A stretch of 64,000 nucleotides of DNA, from the NCBI RefSeq assembly GCF_002803155.1, contig NZ_NNBP01000035.1:34792-98791 (forward strand), given 5' to 3'. This stretch comes from Streptomyces sp. CB02959 (GTDB taxonomy: Bacteria; Actinomycetota; Actinomycetes; Streptomycetales; Streptomycetaceae). The position numbers and the translations under genes are program-made. The notes below the pieces were generated by a model that did no database searches, was not told the origin of the DNA, and saw only the letters and a list, made by a program, of their open reading frames with translations. This document shows positions 31,762 to 38,957 of the stretch, piece after piece; the stretch's first letter is position 1, and each line of letters begins with the position of its first letter.

Positions 31762-32259
31762 TCAGCGGAGCCAGGGGAGGTCGGCGCCCTGCGGTTGGAG
31801 GCCGTCGGCGATCACGCAGCAGATCTCGTCGAGTTGGCCGATCTGCTCCGGGGTGAGGCGGTCGAAGATCGCGGCCCGGACCGCGTTGACGTGTCCGGGC
31901 GCGGCCTTCTCCAGTATCCGCAGCCCCTCGTCCGTGAGGTAGGCGTTCTGGCCCCGCTTGTCGGACGGGCAGTTCTCGCGCCGGACCCAGCCGTTCTTCT
32001 CCAGGCGGGCGACGGCGTGGGAGAGGCGGGATCGGGTGATCTTGGCGTTCTGGGCCAGCTCGGTCATCCGCATCCGGCGCCGCGGCGCGCGGGAGAGTTG
32101 GACGAGCAGGCCGTAGTAGACGTGCGGCATCCCGGCGTCACGCTGAAGCTGGCGGTCGAGGTGGTCCTCCAGGAGCGTGGTGGCGTGGAGGTATGCCTGC
32201 CAGGCGTGCTGCTCCTCGTCGTCGAGCCAGCGCGGCTCGGTCGCGGGTTCGTTGCTCAT
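31762..32259 (-). CDS. MarR-family transcriptional regulator
   Basis: A 165-residue winged-helix regulator. Core: LEDHLDRQLQRDAGMPHVYYGLLVQLS, then the DNA-reading helix MTELAQNAKITRSRLSHAVARLEKNGWV, the wing RRENCPSDKRGQNAYLTDEGLRILEKAAP, and the closing dimer helix LTPEQIGQLDEICCVIADGL. The conserved DKRG wing motif is present. ATG 32259 is preferred over 32298. An AT-rich palindrome in the upstream region (32289-32307) is a likely autoregulatory operator. MarR proteins of this type commonly control efflux or oxidative-stress genes; the adjacent exporter is convergent and may not be its target. Confidence 0.9.
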   Translation of the reverse strand: MSNEPATEPRWLDDEEQHAWQAYLHATTLLEDHLDRQLQRDAGMPHVYYGLLVQLSRAPRRRMRMTELAQNAKITRSRLSHAVARLEKNGWVRRENCPSDKRGQNAYLTDEGLRILEKAAPGHVNAVRAAIFDRLTPEQIGQLDEICCVIADGLQPQGADLPWLR

Positions 32260-32288
32260 GCCATCCACTCTCTCACCGCCCGGAGATT

Positions 32289-32307
32289 TATTGAACATTT
32301 AACAATA
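32289..32307. promoter_or_regulatory. MarR operator candidate, TATTG-N9-CAATA
   Basis: An AT-rich inverted repeat with TTGAACATTTAACAA at its core (32291-32305), 30 bp upstream of the MarR ATG. Such TTG-N-CAA sites are typical of MarR regulators. In this GC-rich setting the AT-rich run stands out. Confidence 0.6.
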
Positions 32308-32668
32308 CTGGTCCGGCTGAGAATGGCCCTTCCGGTCGGGAGCGGTCGGGGCGGCCCGGTGTCGACGGGCGTTCGATGTGCGGGAGATCCGGATGCGGGG
32401 AATCCGGGTCTGACATGGGCGTGGACCGCGCGGGGTGGCGGGCATCGTCGCGCGGCATCGGCTTAACGCCAGTGTGACGCCGTTACACCGTTATGTCGTT
32501 AATGTCGACGCCATTTCTCGGCCAGGTCGGGCTTCGGTCGGGCGTGCTGTCGTTGTGGCGATGCCCCGGCGAGTGCCTGGTGGGTGCCCGGCCGGGCACC
32601 CACGGCTGCGTCCCCGGAGAGGGCCTCCCGGCCGCCCGTTGGAGCTCGGGGTGTCCTTCCGGCGTTGA
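32308..32668. other. intergenic region between MarR and questin-oxidase-like genes
   Basis: No gene is supported. It contains a perfect 22-bp palindrome TGGGTGCCCGG/CCGGGCACCCA at 32581-32602, which can act as a loopless terminator for the leftward questin-oxidase-like gene (stop 32669). A locally AT-richer run at 32460-32515 (GTTACACCGTTATGTCGTTAATG) could be a promoter, perhaps for the MarR gene. Confidence 0.5.
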
Positions 32669-33721
32669 TCAGTCCTCGCCCGGCGTGATCAGGTCCAGGG
32701 AGCGGAGTGCGGCCAGCAGCGCGCGGTCGTCGCCGTCCGCGGTCCGGGACGCGACGTCGAGAGCGGTGTCGGTCAGTTTGATCGCGTGCGCGTCGCCGTG
32801 CGCGGCGGCCCGCTCGAAGACCTCCTCCGGGGTGAGCGGCCCGGCCTTGAGGGCCGGCAGCGGCTCGTCGGGGCTGTAGACGGAGGTGAGCGCGGCGCTC
32901 GCCGTCCAGGCCGCCCCGAGCGAGGCCGCCCACAGCTCGCGGGGGAGTGCCGGGAGGGTGCGCAGGACGGCGTTGGGCGCGGTGGCCGCGTGGACCAGCA
33001 TGACCGCGTTGCCGTGGCCGTAGTCGAGGTAGCGGTGGGTGGCGGCCCGCACCAGCGCGGCCAGCTGGTCGCGGGCGTCGTCGGGGCTCTGCGGCGCGTG
33101 CAGCGACTCGGCGGCGGTCAGCCAGCCCGCGGTGCCGGGGAGCTGGGCCAGTCCGTCGACGGCCGACGCCCGCTGGTCGGCGACGTGCGGGAGGGCGGCC
33201 AGCGCGTCGTCGGGGGCGGTGGCGCCGCTGGGGCGCACGGACACCGGCAGGGTGGTGTGGCGGGCCGCCCAGTAGCCGATGGCGTGCGCCAACTCGGCGA
33301 TCCGCGGCTCCTCTTCGCCCTGTTCCAGAAGGGTGCGTACGGCGTGGCCGACGCGGATCACCGGGTGGGTGGCGGCGCCCGCGATACCGGGCAGCAGCCG
33401 GGGCCACCACTCGGCGAGCACCTCGCGCCAGGGGCGTTCGGCGACCTGGCGGGTCAGGTACGCGGTCCAGTCGGTGACCCGGCGCGGATCGCCCAGCGCC
33501 TCCTGCCAGTTGGCGTCGGTGATCGCGGTCCGTGTGCTCGGTACGTCCTCCAGGCGGGTGGCGTAGACGTCGAGCCAGCGGTGGACGGTGCGTGCCTGGC
33601 CGTGCCGGATCAGGGCCTCCACGGCCATCGGGCCGTGGTTGCTGAGGTACCCGTTGAACTCGGGGCCGGTGGTGTGGAGGCGCTCCAGGGCTTCGTCGAG
33701 TGTGCCGCTCGTCGTATCCAT
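32669..33721 (-). CDS. questin oxidase-like family protein (DUF4243)
   Basis: A 350-residue soluble protein. The N-terminal EFNGYLSNHGPMAVEALIRHG (about 21-41) is the hallmark of the questin oxidase family, whose fungal member opens an anthraquinone ring. Other matches are EWWPRLLPGIAGAATHPVIRVGHAVRTL, HAIGYWAARHT and the HRYLDYGHGNAVMLVHAATAPNAVLR region, with conserved His residues that may hold a metal or flavin-free oxidase site. Bacterial members are uncharacterised. No polyketide genes are adjacent. No clear Shine-Dalgarno before ATG 33721. The role is unknown. Confidence 0.85.
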   Translation of the reverse strand: MDTTSGTLDEALERLHTTGPEFNGYLSNHGPMAVEALIRHGQARTVHRWLDVYATRLEDVPSTRTAITDANWQEALGDPRRVTDWTAYLTRQVAERPWREVLAEWWPRLLPGIAGAATHPVIRVGHAVRTLLEQGEEEPRIAELAHAIGYWAARHTTLPVSVRPSGATAPDDALAALPHVADQRASAVDGLAQLPGTAGWLTAAESLHAPQSPDDARDQLAALVRAATHRYLDYGHGNAVMLVHAATAPNAVLRTLPALPRELWAASLGAAWTASAALTSVYSPDEPLPALKAGPLTPEEVFERAAAHGDAHAIKLTDTALDVASRTADGDDRALLAALRSLDLITPGED

Positions 33722-34087
33722 GGCCCGAGGCTAGGACCGCTCTCCGGAGCCGGGTAACGGGCCGCGGACGGATCCTCAACGGGCCTGCGGGACTACGGCG
33801 TTGGTCTTACGGCGGCAGGCGTAGGGCGCGGCGCCACAAGCGGTGGGCGGTGGGCGGCGGGGCCGCTGTCGCGGGGCCGGGTGCCGGGCGTTGTCAGTGG
33901 CGGGTGGCACGCTGAAGTCAGGCGGTGCGGTGGGGCGTTGGGTGCGGAGGGAGGCGTGCGGAAGCGGTCGGAAGTAGTCGGAAGTGGGCGGGGGCGTGGG
34001 CGTTGGTGCGGGATCGAGGGGTGCGGGCGAGGACGGGATCGGAAATCCGGACGGGGGGTGTCGGGTATGGGCGGGAGCCTGGACGGC
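33722..34087. other. 366-bp GC-rich gap between divergent genes
   Basis: No gene is supported. It holds promoter regions for the questin-oxidase-like gene (leftward) and the PPOX gene (rightward). A short direct repeat, GTCGGAAGT twice near 33968-33985, is the only pattern. The PPOX frame is open through much of it, but the sequence is low in recognisable protein features. Confidence 0.4.
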
Positions 34088-34636
34088 ATGACGAGAGCGA
34101 ACGGGCGACGGGTCGGGGACGGATCGGCGAGCGGGGGTGACGCGGTCGGCTGGGCGACCGTGGAGGCGGAGGTGCCGGAGTTCGCCGCGGCGGTGCGGGA
34201 GCGGTTCGGGCTGTACCGGCACCATGTCCTGGCCACGCTGCGCAAGGACGGTGCGCCGCGGTTGACCGGACTGGAGGCGGACTTCCGTCACGGCGAGCTG
34301 TGGCTGGGCATGATGGCGGGCTCGCGCAAGGTGCTGGACCTGCGGCGGGACCCCCGCTTCGGGTTGCACGTCAACCCCGGCCCGGGGGCGGACCTGGCCG
34401 GGGGCGACATACGGGTCTCCGGGCGGGCGGTCGAGGTGACCGAGCCGGGGCTGAAGGCGCGTTACGCGGCGGAGGCGAAGCCGCCGGAGCCGTTCCACCT
34501 CTTCCGGGCGCTGCTGACGGAGGTGGTGCGGACGTCCGTCGAGGCGCCGTTCATGAAGCTGGAGATCTGGCGGCCGGGCCGACCGCTGCGCACGATACGG
34601 CGGACATCGGAGGACCCGGAAGTCCTGGACGCGTGA
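34088..34636 (+). CDS. pyridoxamine 5'-phosphate oxidase-fold protein (PPOX)
   Basis: A 182-residue split-barrel flavin/F420-binding protein. Visible is EFAAAVRERFGLYRHHVLATLRKDGAPRLTGLEADF near residues 32-67, with the canonical strand LATLRKDG. It continues WLGMMAGSRKVLDLRRDPRFGLHVN, the typical cofactor-binding RDPRF element, and ends in the family closing pattern IWRPGRPLRTIRR. Such proteins use FMN or F420 to reduce small molecules. ATG 34088 is chosen; ATG 34067 is an alternative with a longer purine tract upstream. A truncated relative lies opposite its end. Confidence 0.85.
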   Translation: MTRANGRRVGDGSASGGDAVGWATVEAEVPEFAAAVRERFGLYRHHVLATLRKDGAPRLTGLEADFRHGELWLGMMAGSRKVLDLRRDPRFGLHVNPGPGADLAGGDIRVSGRAVEVTEPGLKARYAAEAKPPEPFHLFRALLTEVVRTSVEAPFMKLEIWRPGRPLRTIRRTSEDPEVLDA

Positions 34637-34980
34637 GCCGGGAGCCGTGAGCGGTGAGCGGTGAGCCGGGGGTGGTTTGCGGTTTGCGGCGGGCGGTCTG
34701 CGGTGGGCGTGCGGATCAGCCGACGTTGCGGGCGCGCCGGCCCGCCGATGTCGAGGGTGTCGTCGTCGTTGAGGACGAAGCCGACCGGGCGTACCTGCGG
34801 CCCGCCGTTCGGGCCCGTGGTCGCCAGACGGGCCAGTGGCTGGTCGGCGAGGTAGGCGCGCTCCTTCGGGGTGAAGACCGGGCCGGTGGACGGGACCGGT
34901 GGCGGGGCCGGCGACGGCGACGCGTCGGCGGGCTCCGGCGCGTGCGCGGGGGACTGGGAGGGCTTCTGGGTGGGTGCCAT
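34462..34980 (-). pseudogene. truncated PPOX (F420-type) oxidoreductase relic
   Basis: From ATG 34980 the frame encodes an F420-type split-barrel N-terminus: FTPKERAYLADQPLARLATT followed by GPNGGPQVRPVGFVLNDDDTLDIGGPA. This breaks off at about residue 80 (near 34735). Beyond that, the 172-residue frame is a shadow of the convergent PPOX gene and of short direct repeats (GGTGAGC units). A change of frame at the break would read RRARNVG-stop, resembling the next conserved stretch (RNV). The gene has lost its cofactor-binding half and is probably non-functional. It is a different PPOX subfamily from its neighbour. Confidence 0.7.
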
Positions 34981-35129
34981 GGGGAGGACGCTAGAACCTC
35001 AAGTGCGGCTGAGGTCAAGCCGATTGGCGTCTCCTGGCGCGCCCGCCGCTCGCGACACTCCCCTCGCTCCCCCGGGGCCCCCGCCGCTCCCGTTGCCCCT
35101 GGTGCGCTCGGTGCGCGTGGCCGCCGTGC

Positions 35130-35696
35130 TCAGTGTGCGGCGTGGAGGTGGTGTCCGGCCTCGTGCGGCTTGCGGGGGCGGTGCAGGCCGTGCGGTTCGC
35201 GCTCGCGGTGGGTGCGGAAGACGTAGAGCGAGGCGATGAACATCAAGATGCCCATGACCAGACCCCACACCGTCGACTTCAGCACCGACGGCGCGCTGCC
35301 GCCGAGGGAGTAGAGCCAGCCCATCGACGCCCCGAAGAGCGCGCCGTACGCCAGCGCGCGGGTCTCGGTGATCATGGTCGATTGGAAGTGCACCAGCGTC
35401 ACGCCCAGGATCCCGGTGACCACGGCCGCGATCAGTCCGAGGAGGGCGGCCTGGCCGCCCTTGGCCCCGCCCGCGTGGTGCATCCAGATCGTGTAGCAGC
35501 CGAAGCAGAGCGCCGCGATCACCGGGAGCGCCACGGAGAGCGGGATGCGGCGCACCATGTCGGCCGCCGAGCGCTCCGCGGGACCGGAGGCCGACGCGCC
35601 GTGTTCCGGTTCGACGGTGCCGTGTGAGCGGGCGGCCCGGTCTTCGGGCGGACCGCCCCGGCGGGCGGGCCGGTCGCCGTGCGCGTGCTGGTCCAT
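35130..35696 (-). CDS. four-helix integral membrane protein, function unknown
   Basis: A 188-residue membrane protein I cannot assign. A charged cytoplasmic head (about 1-48, rich in Arg, Glu and His) is followed by four helices: VALPVIAALCFGCYTIWMH, LLGLIAAVVTGILGVTLVHF, LAYGALFGASMGWLYSL and LKSTVWGLVMGILMFIASLYVF. The C-terminus is His/Arg-rich (HGLHRPRKPHEAGHHLHAAH), possibly metal-binding. GAGGAG is six bases before ATG 35696. It lies downstream of the acetyltransferase gene on the same strand, 89 bp apart. Confidence 0.75.
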   Translation of the reverse strand: MDQHAHGDRPARRGGPPEDRAARSHGTVEPEHGASASGPAERSAADMVRRIPLSVALPVIAALCFGCYTIWMHHAGGAKGGQAALLGLIAAVVTGILGVTLVHFQSTMITETRALAYGALFGASMGWLYSLGGSAPSVLKSTVWGLVMGILMFIASLYVFRTHREREPHGLHRPRKPHEAGHHLHAAH

Positions 35697-35785
35697 GACG
35701 GGCTCCTCTCGTTCGCCCCTCTTCCAGTCCAGGCGACACCCGGGCGCCGGCACCGGCAACCGGAGCGGCCGGCGGCGCCGGGCGG

Positions 35786-36313
35786 CTACCGCAGGTCCTT
35801 CTGGTACCAGGCGACGTCCCAGTAGCGACCGAACTTCCGGCCCACCTCGGTGAACGTGCCGAGGGGGCGGAAGCCGAAGCGGGCGTGCAGGCGGACGGAC
35901 GCCTCGTTGGGCTGGGTGATCCCGGCGTAGGCGCGGTGCACGTCCTCGTCGGCCAGCGCCGCGAAGAGCGCCCGGTACAGGAGCGTGCCGACGCCCCGGC
36001 CGGCGGCTTCCGGCGCGCAGTACACGGTCGTTTCCACGGAGGTCGCGTACGCGCCCTTGGGGCGGAAGGCGCTGCTGGTGGCGTAGCCGAGGAGGGAGCC
36101 GTCCCCCTCTCCTGCGGACTGCGCAACCAGAAGGCGGTGCGGGCCGTCTTTGGGGTGGGAGAGCAACCACGGGCGACGTTGTGCGGGGCTGAAGGGCTCC
36201 GTGTCGAATGTGATGGCCGTCTCACGGATGTAGTGATTGTAAAGATCCGTAAGGGCTGTGAGGTCCGTCTCGGCGCCCGCTCTGACCTGCACTTCCCCGC
36301 GTTCAGTCGACAT
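35786..36313 (-). CDS. GNAT acetyltransferase, phosphinothricin N-acetyltransferase (Pat/Bar)-like
   Basis: A 175-residue GNAT enzyme that uses acetyl-CoA to acetylate an amine such as phosphinothricin. Bar-type motifs: YNHYIRETAITFDTEPFSPA (about 25-44), the acetyl-CoA loop AAGRGVGTLLYRALF, and the C-terminal VRLHARFGFRPLGTFTEVGR with KFGRYWDVAWYQKDL. The gene is divergent from hrdD. The same arrangement, a bialaphos-resistance acetyltransferase next to hrdD, is described in S. coelicolor, which supports the assignment of both. GGAGG stands four bases before ATG. Actual resistance depends on expression and cannot be read here. Confidence 0.88.
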   Translation of the reverse strand: MSTERGEVQVRAGAETDLTALTDLYNHYIRETAITFDTEPFSPAQRRPWLLSHPKDGPHRLLVAQSAGEGDGSLLGYATSSAFRPKGAYATSVETTVYCAPEAAGRGVGTLLYRALFAALADEDVHRAYAGITQPNEASVRLHARFGFRPLGTFTEVGRKFGRYWDVAWYQKDLR

Positions 36314-36373
36314 CTGTCCTCCCTCGTGACGGCGCAGGGTACTGCATGATCAGAAAAATCGGGGCGCGGCTTG

Positions 36374-36399
36374 GGAATTCTGTCCGGATTCCAGCCGTT
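36374..36399 (+). promoter_or_regulatory. sigma-R promoter of hrdD (GGAAT-N18-GTT)
   Basis: GGAAT at 36374-36378 and GTT at 36397-36399 are separated by exactly 18 bp, the full consensus of the Streptomyces thiol-oxidative-stress sigma factor SigR. It is 104 bp upstream of the hrdD ATG. hrdD is a known member of the SigR regulon in S. coelicolor. Confidence 0.8.
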
Positions 36400-36502
36400 G
36401 TTTCCTTCGGACGGGTCAGCCGGTTCGGTCCCCTTGGAGGTCCACAGACCGACGACCCGCCCCACTGTCCCGCGACCGACTCAGCGCAAAGGGAGCACCC
36501 GC

Positions 36503-37504
36503 ATGGCAACCCGTGCCGTCGCCCGTCGTCAGGCCAGCACCACCGGCTCTGGCCAGGCCAACAGCGTTCGCGCAGCAGGCGGAGACATCGCCGACCGCGA
36601 CCTGGTCGGCATGTACCTCGACGAGATCGCGCGCACGCCGCTGCTCGACGCGGCCAAGGAGGTGGAGCTGTCGCAGACCATCGAGGCGGGCGTGTACGCC
36701 CAGCAGATCCTGGATGGCGAGATCACCGACGGCAACGCCGTAGGCGCCGACCGTGAAGAGCTCGAAGCGCTGGCCGCCGCAGGCGAACGGGCCAAGGACG
36801 TCTTCATCCGGTCCAACCTGCGCCTGGTCGTCGCCGTGGCCCGCCGCTACCCGCGCTCCGGCCTCCCGCTGCTCGACCTGATCCAGGAGGGCAACGCCGG
36901 CCTGGTGCGCGCCGTCGAGAAGTTCGACTACGCCAAGGGCTTCAAGTTCTCGACCTACGCGACGTGGTGGATCCGCCAGGCCATCACCCGCTCCATCGCC
37001 GACCAGTCCCGCACCATCCGGCTCCCCGTCCACCTCGTCGAGGAGCTCGGCCGGATCCGCCGGGTGCAGCGCGAGTTCAACCGCGAGAACGGTCGCGACC
37101 CGGAGCCGGAGGAGGTCGCCGGCGAGCTGGGTTCCACGGCCTCCCGGGTCACCGACGTCCTGGACTGGGCCCGCGACCCGGTCAGCCTGAACATGTCGGT
37201 CGACGACGACGGCGACACCCAGTTCGGCGACCTGCTGGAGGACACCTCCGCGGCCTCGCCCGAGCAGTCGGTGCTCACGCTGCTGCGCAGCGAGGAGCTG
37301 GAGGACCTGATCGACCGCCTCGACCAGCGCACCGCGTCGATCATCAGGTCCCGCTACGGCATCGAGGACGGCCGCGAGCGGACGCTGACCGAGGTCGGCA
37401 AGCAGCACGGTCTGACCCGTGAGCGGATCCGCCAGATCGAGAAGCACGCGCTGCTGGAGCTGAAGCGGATGGCGCGGGATACCGGGTTCGACGCGGCGGC
37501 CTGA
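36503..37504 (+). CDS. hrdD: group 2 RNA polymerase sigma factor HrdD
   Basis: A 333-residue sigma-70 family factor. Region 1.2/2 includes ADRDLVGMYLDEIARTPLLDAAKEVELSQTI, region 2.3-2.4 has GFKFSTYATWWIRQAITRSIADQ, region 3 follows (RLPVHLVEELGRIRRVQREF), and region 4.2 is LTEVGKQHGLTRERIRQIEKHALLELKRM. It lacks the long N-terminal region 1.1 of HrdB. The start and early sequence (MATRAVARRQAS, then GGDIADRDLVGMYLDEI) agree with HrdD. It directs core RNA polymerase to vegetative-type promoters and is dispensable in model strains. AAGGGAG precedes ATG 36503. A SigR-type promoter lies upstream, linking it to redox stress. Neighbouring acetyltransferase and fru genes match S. coelicolor order. 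Confidence 0.93.
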   Translation: MATRAVARRQASTTGSGQANSVRAAGGDIADRDLVGMYLDEIARTPLLDAAKEVELSQTIEAGVYAQQILDGEITDGNAVGADREELEALAAAGERAKDVFIRSNLRLVVAVARRYPRSGLPLLDLIQEGNAGLVRAVEKFDYAKGFKFSTYATWWIRQAITRSIADQSRTIRLPVHLVEELGRIRRVQREFNRENGRDPEPEEVAGELGSTASRVTDVLDWARDPVSLNMSVDDDGDTQFGDLLEDTSAASPEQSVLTLLRSEELEDLIDRLDQRTASIIRSRYGIEDGRERTLTEVGKQHGLTRERIRQIEKHALLELKRMARDTGFDAAA

Positions 37505-37599
37505 GCCGCGTCCCCTCCCCGGTGGCGGCCCGTGCCGGGTGCGCCCATGAGGCGGGCGCCCGTCCCGGTGCGGGGCGGACGGCGCGGGGATGCGTGGCG

Positions 37600-37767
37600 T
37601 GTGTGCGGCGATGTCGCAGGCGTGCGGTGATATCGGCGAGCGTGCCGTGGTGCCGAGCGTGCCGTGATGCGAGCGTCCAGCCGATCCTGAAGCGATGCCG
37701 ATCATGCCGTGGTGTCGAGCGTGAAGCGATGCGGTTCGCGCGGTGATGTCGATCGTGCAGTGAACCT
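37600..37767. repeat. degenerate 17-bp tandem repeats between hrdD and fruR
   Basis: Units of about 17 bp resembling GAGCGTGCCGTGGTGCC start at 37638, 37655 (16 bp), 37671 (29 bp, altered), 37700, 37717, 37734 and 37751, with weaker copies from 37600. Copy sequence varies at several positions, so the array is old. It occupies most of the 476-bp gap 37505-37980, together with the terminator at 37783-37817. Confidence 0.8.
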
Positions 37768-37782
37768 GAACCCATGTGGGGC

Positions 37783-37817
37783 GAGCCCCGGTGCCGTAGT
37801 GGCGTCGGGGCTCCTTT
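37783..37817 (+). terminator. intrinsic terminator upstream of fruR
   Basis: GAGCCCCG (37783-37790) and CGGGGCTC (37806-37813), with an inner GCC/GGC pair, form a stem followed by CTTTGTG. It lies 280 bp after hrdD and insulates the fru operon. Whether it ends the hrdD transcript or a short RNA from the repeat region is unclear. Confidence 0.7.
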
Positions 37818-37980
37818 GTGTCTGCTTTGTGTCTGCGGGCGGTTCCGCCGGGGAGGGGAGGGGGGCGCGTCGCGCTGACGGGTGTGGGCGCCATGCCCGT
37901 TTGGGTCCGACTGGATGCCCGTATCTGTTTACTTGGTGGAACACCGGGCGTAGCATCCCGGTGAAACCACAGGTTCGGGC

Positions 37981-38772
37981 ATGGAACGGACACAGACACA
38001 GATGTACGCACCCGAGCGCCAGCAAGAAATCCTGCGGCTCGCCCGTGAGAGCGGGCGGGTCGATGTGCTCTCCCTCGCCGAGGAGTTCCAGGTCACCGCC
38101 GAGACCGTCCGGCGCGATCTGAAGGCGCTGGACCGTGCCGGTCTGGTCCGCAGGGTGCACGGCGGCGCCATCCCGGCCGGCCGGCTGGACTTCGAGCCCG
38201 ACCTCGCCGAGCGGGACGCGGTCGCCGCCGACGAGAAGCAGCGCATCGCGCGGGCCGCGCTCGCCGAACTGCCCGGCGGCGAGGGGCCCGGCAGTGTGAT
38301 CCTCGACGCCGGCACCACCGCCGCCCGGCTCGCCGCCGAGATCCCGCTGGAGGCCGAGCTGACCGTGGTCACCCACGGCCTGCCGGTCGCCGCGCGGTTG
38401 GCCGACCACCCCGGCCTCACCCTCCACCTCGTGGGCGGCCGGATCCGGCACCGTACGCGGGCCGCGGTCGACGACTGGGCGCTGCGCGCCTACCGGGAGA
38501 TCAACGCCGACGTGCTCTTCCTGGCGACCAACGGCTTCTCCCTGGAAGGCGGGTTGACCACCCCCGACCTCGCCGAGGCCGCGGTCAAGCGGGCGTTGAT
38601 CGCCGCCGCCCGCCGAGTGGTGCTGCTCGCCGACTCCGCCAAGTTCGGGCAGCAGCACTTCGCCCGCTTCGGCGACCTCTCGGACGTCGACCTGCTGATC
38701 ACCGACACCGGGCTGAGCCCCGAGGACGCCCTCGCCATCGAACGCGCCGGCACGGAAGTGATCCGCGCATGA
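37981..38772 (+). CDS. fruR: DeoR-family repressor of the fructose operon (FruR-like)
   Basis: A 263-residue DeoR regulator. HTH at about residues 13-65: ERQQEILRLARESGRVDVLSLAEEFQVTAETVRRDLKAL, then GLVRRVHGGAIPAG. The sugar-phosphate sensing domain contains ILDAGTTAARLA, LTVVTHGLPVA, FLATNGFSLEGG and VVLLADSAKFGQ, all standard. Being the first gene of a fruKA operon, it should sense fructose-1-phosphate or a relative and repress the operon. An in-frame ATG at 38002 begins MYAPERQQEI, a common DeoR start; neither start has a good Shine-Dalgarno. A promoter TTTACT-N17-TAGCAT fits at 37928-37956. It ends ATGA-overlapped with the next frame. Confidence 0.9.
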   Translation: MERTQTQMYAPERQQEILRLARESGRVDVLSLAEEFQVTAETVRRDLKALDRAGLVRRVHGGAIPAGRLDFEPDLAERDAVAADEKQRIARAALAELPGGEGPGSVILDAGTTAARLAAEIPLEAELTVVTHGLPVAARLADHPGLTLHLVGGRIRHRTRAAVDDWALRAYREINADVLFLATNGFSLEGGLTTPDLAEAAVKRALIAAARRVVLLADSAKFGQQHFARFGDLSDVDLLITDTGLSPEDALAIERAGTEVIRA

Positions 38773-38957
38773 CGCCGCCCACCGCGACCCCCGTCCCCCT
38801 GGGCGCCGCCAACAGCCCCGTCCCCACGGGCGCCACCGCGACCCTCATCCCCCTGGGCGCCACCGGGCTCACCGCGACCGGCCCGGCCGCCGGGGCCCGC
38901 CCGCGGACCCGCCGAGGCGCCCGCACCCCCCTCACCGCCGGACCGGTACACCCATGA
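38769..38957 (+). CDS. 62-codon ORF bridging fruR and fruK
   Basis: Its ATG (38769) overlaps the fruR TGA and its own TGA (38955-38957) overlaps the fruK ATG, each as ATGA. The product is Thr/Pro/Ala-rich with a repeated unit (TATPVPLGA, TGATATLIPLGA) and an Arg-rich centre; no known domain. The coding repeat of about 60 bases suggests expansion of a spacer while keeping both junctions. It may only pass ribosomes from fruR to fruK. Confidence 0.45.
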   Translation: MTPPTATPVPLGAANSPVPTGATATLIPLGATGLTATGPAAGARPRTRRGARTPLTAGPVHP

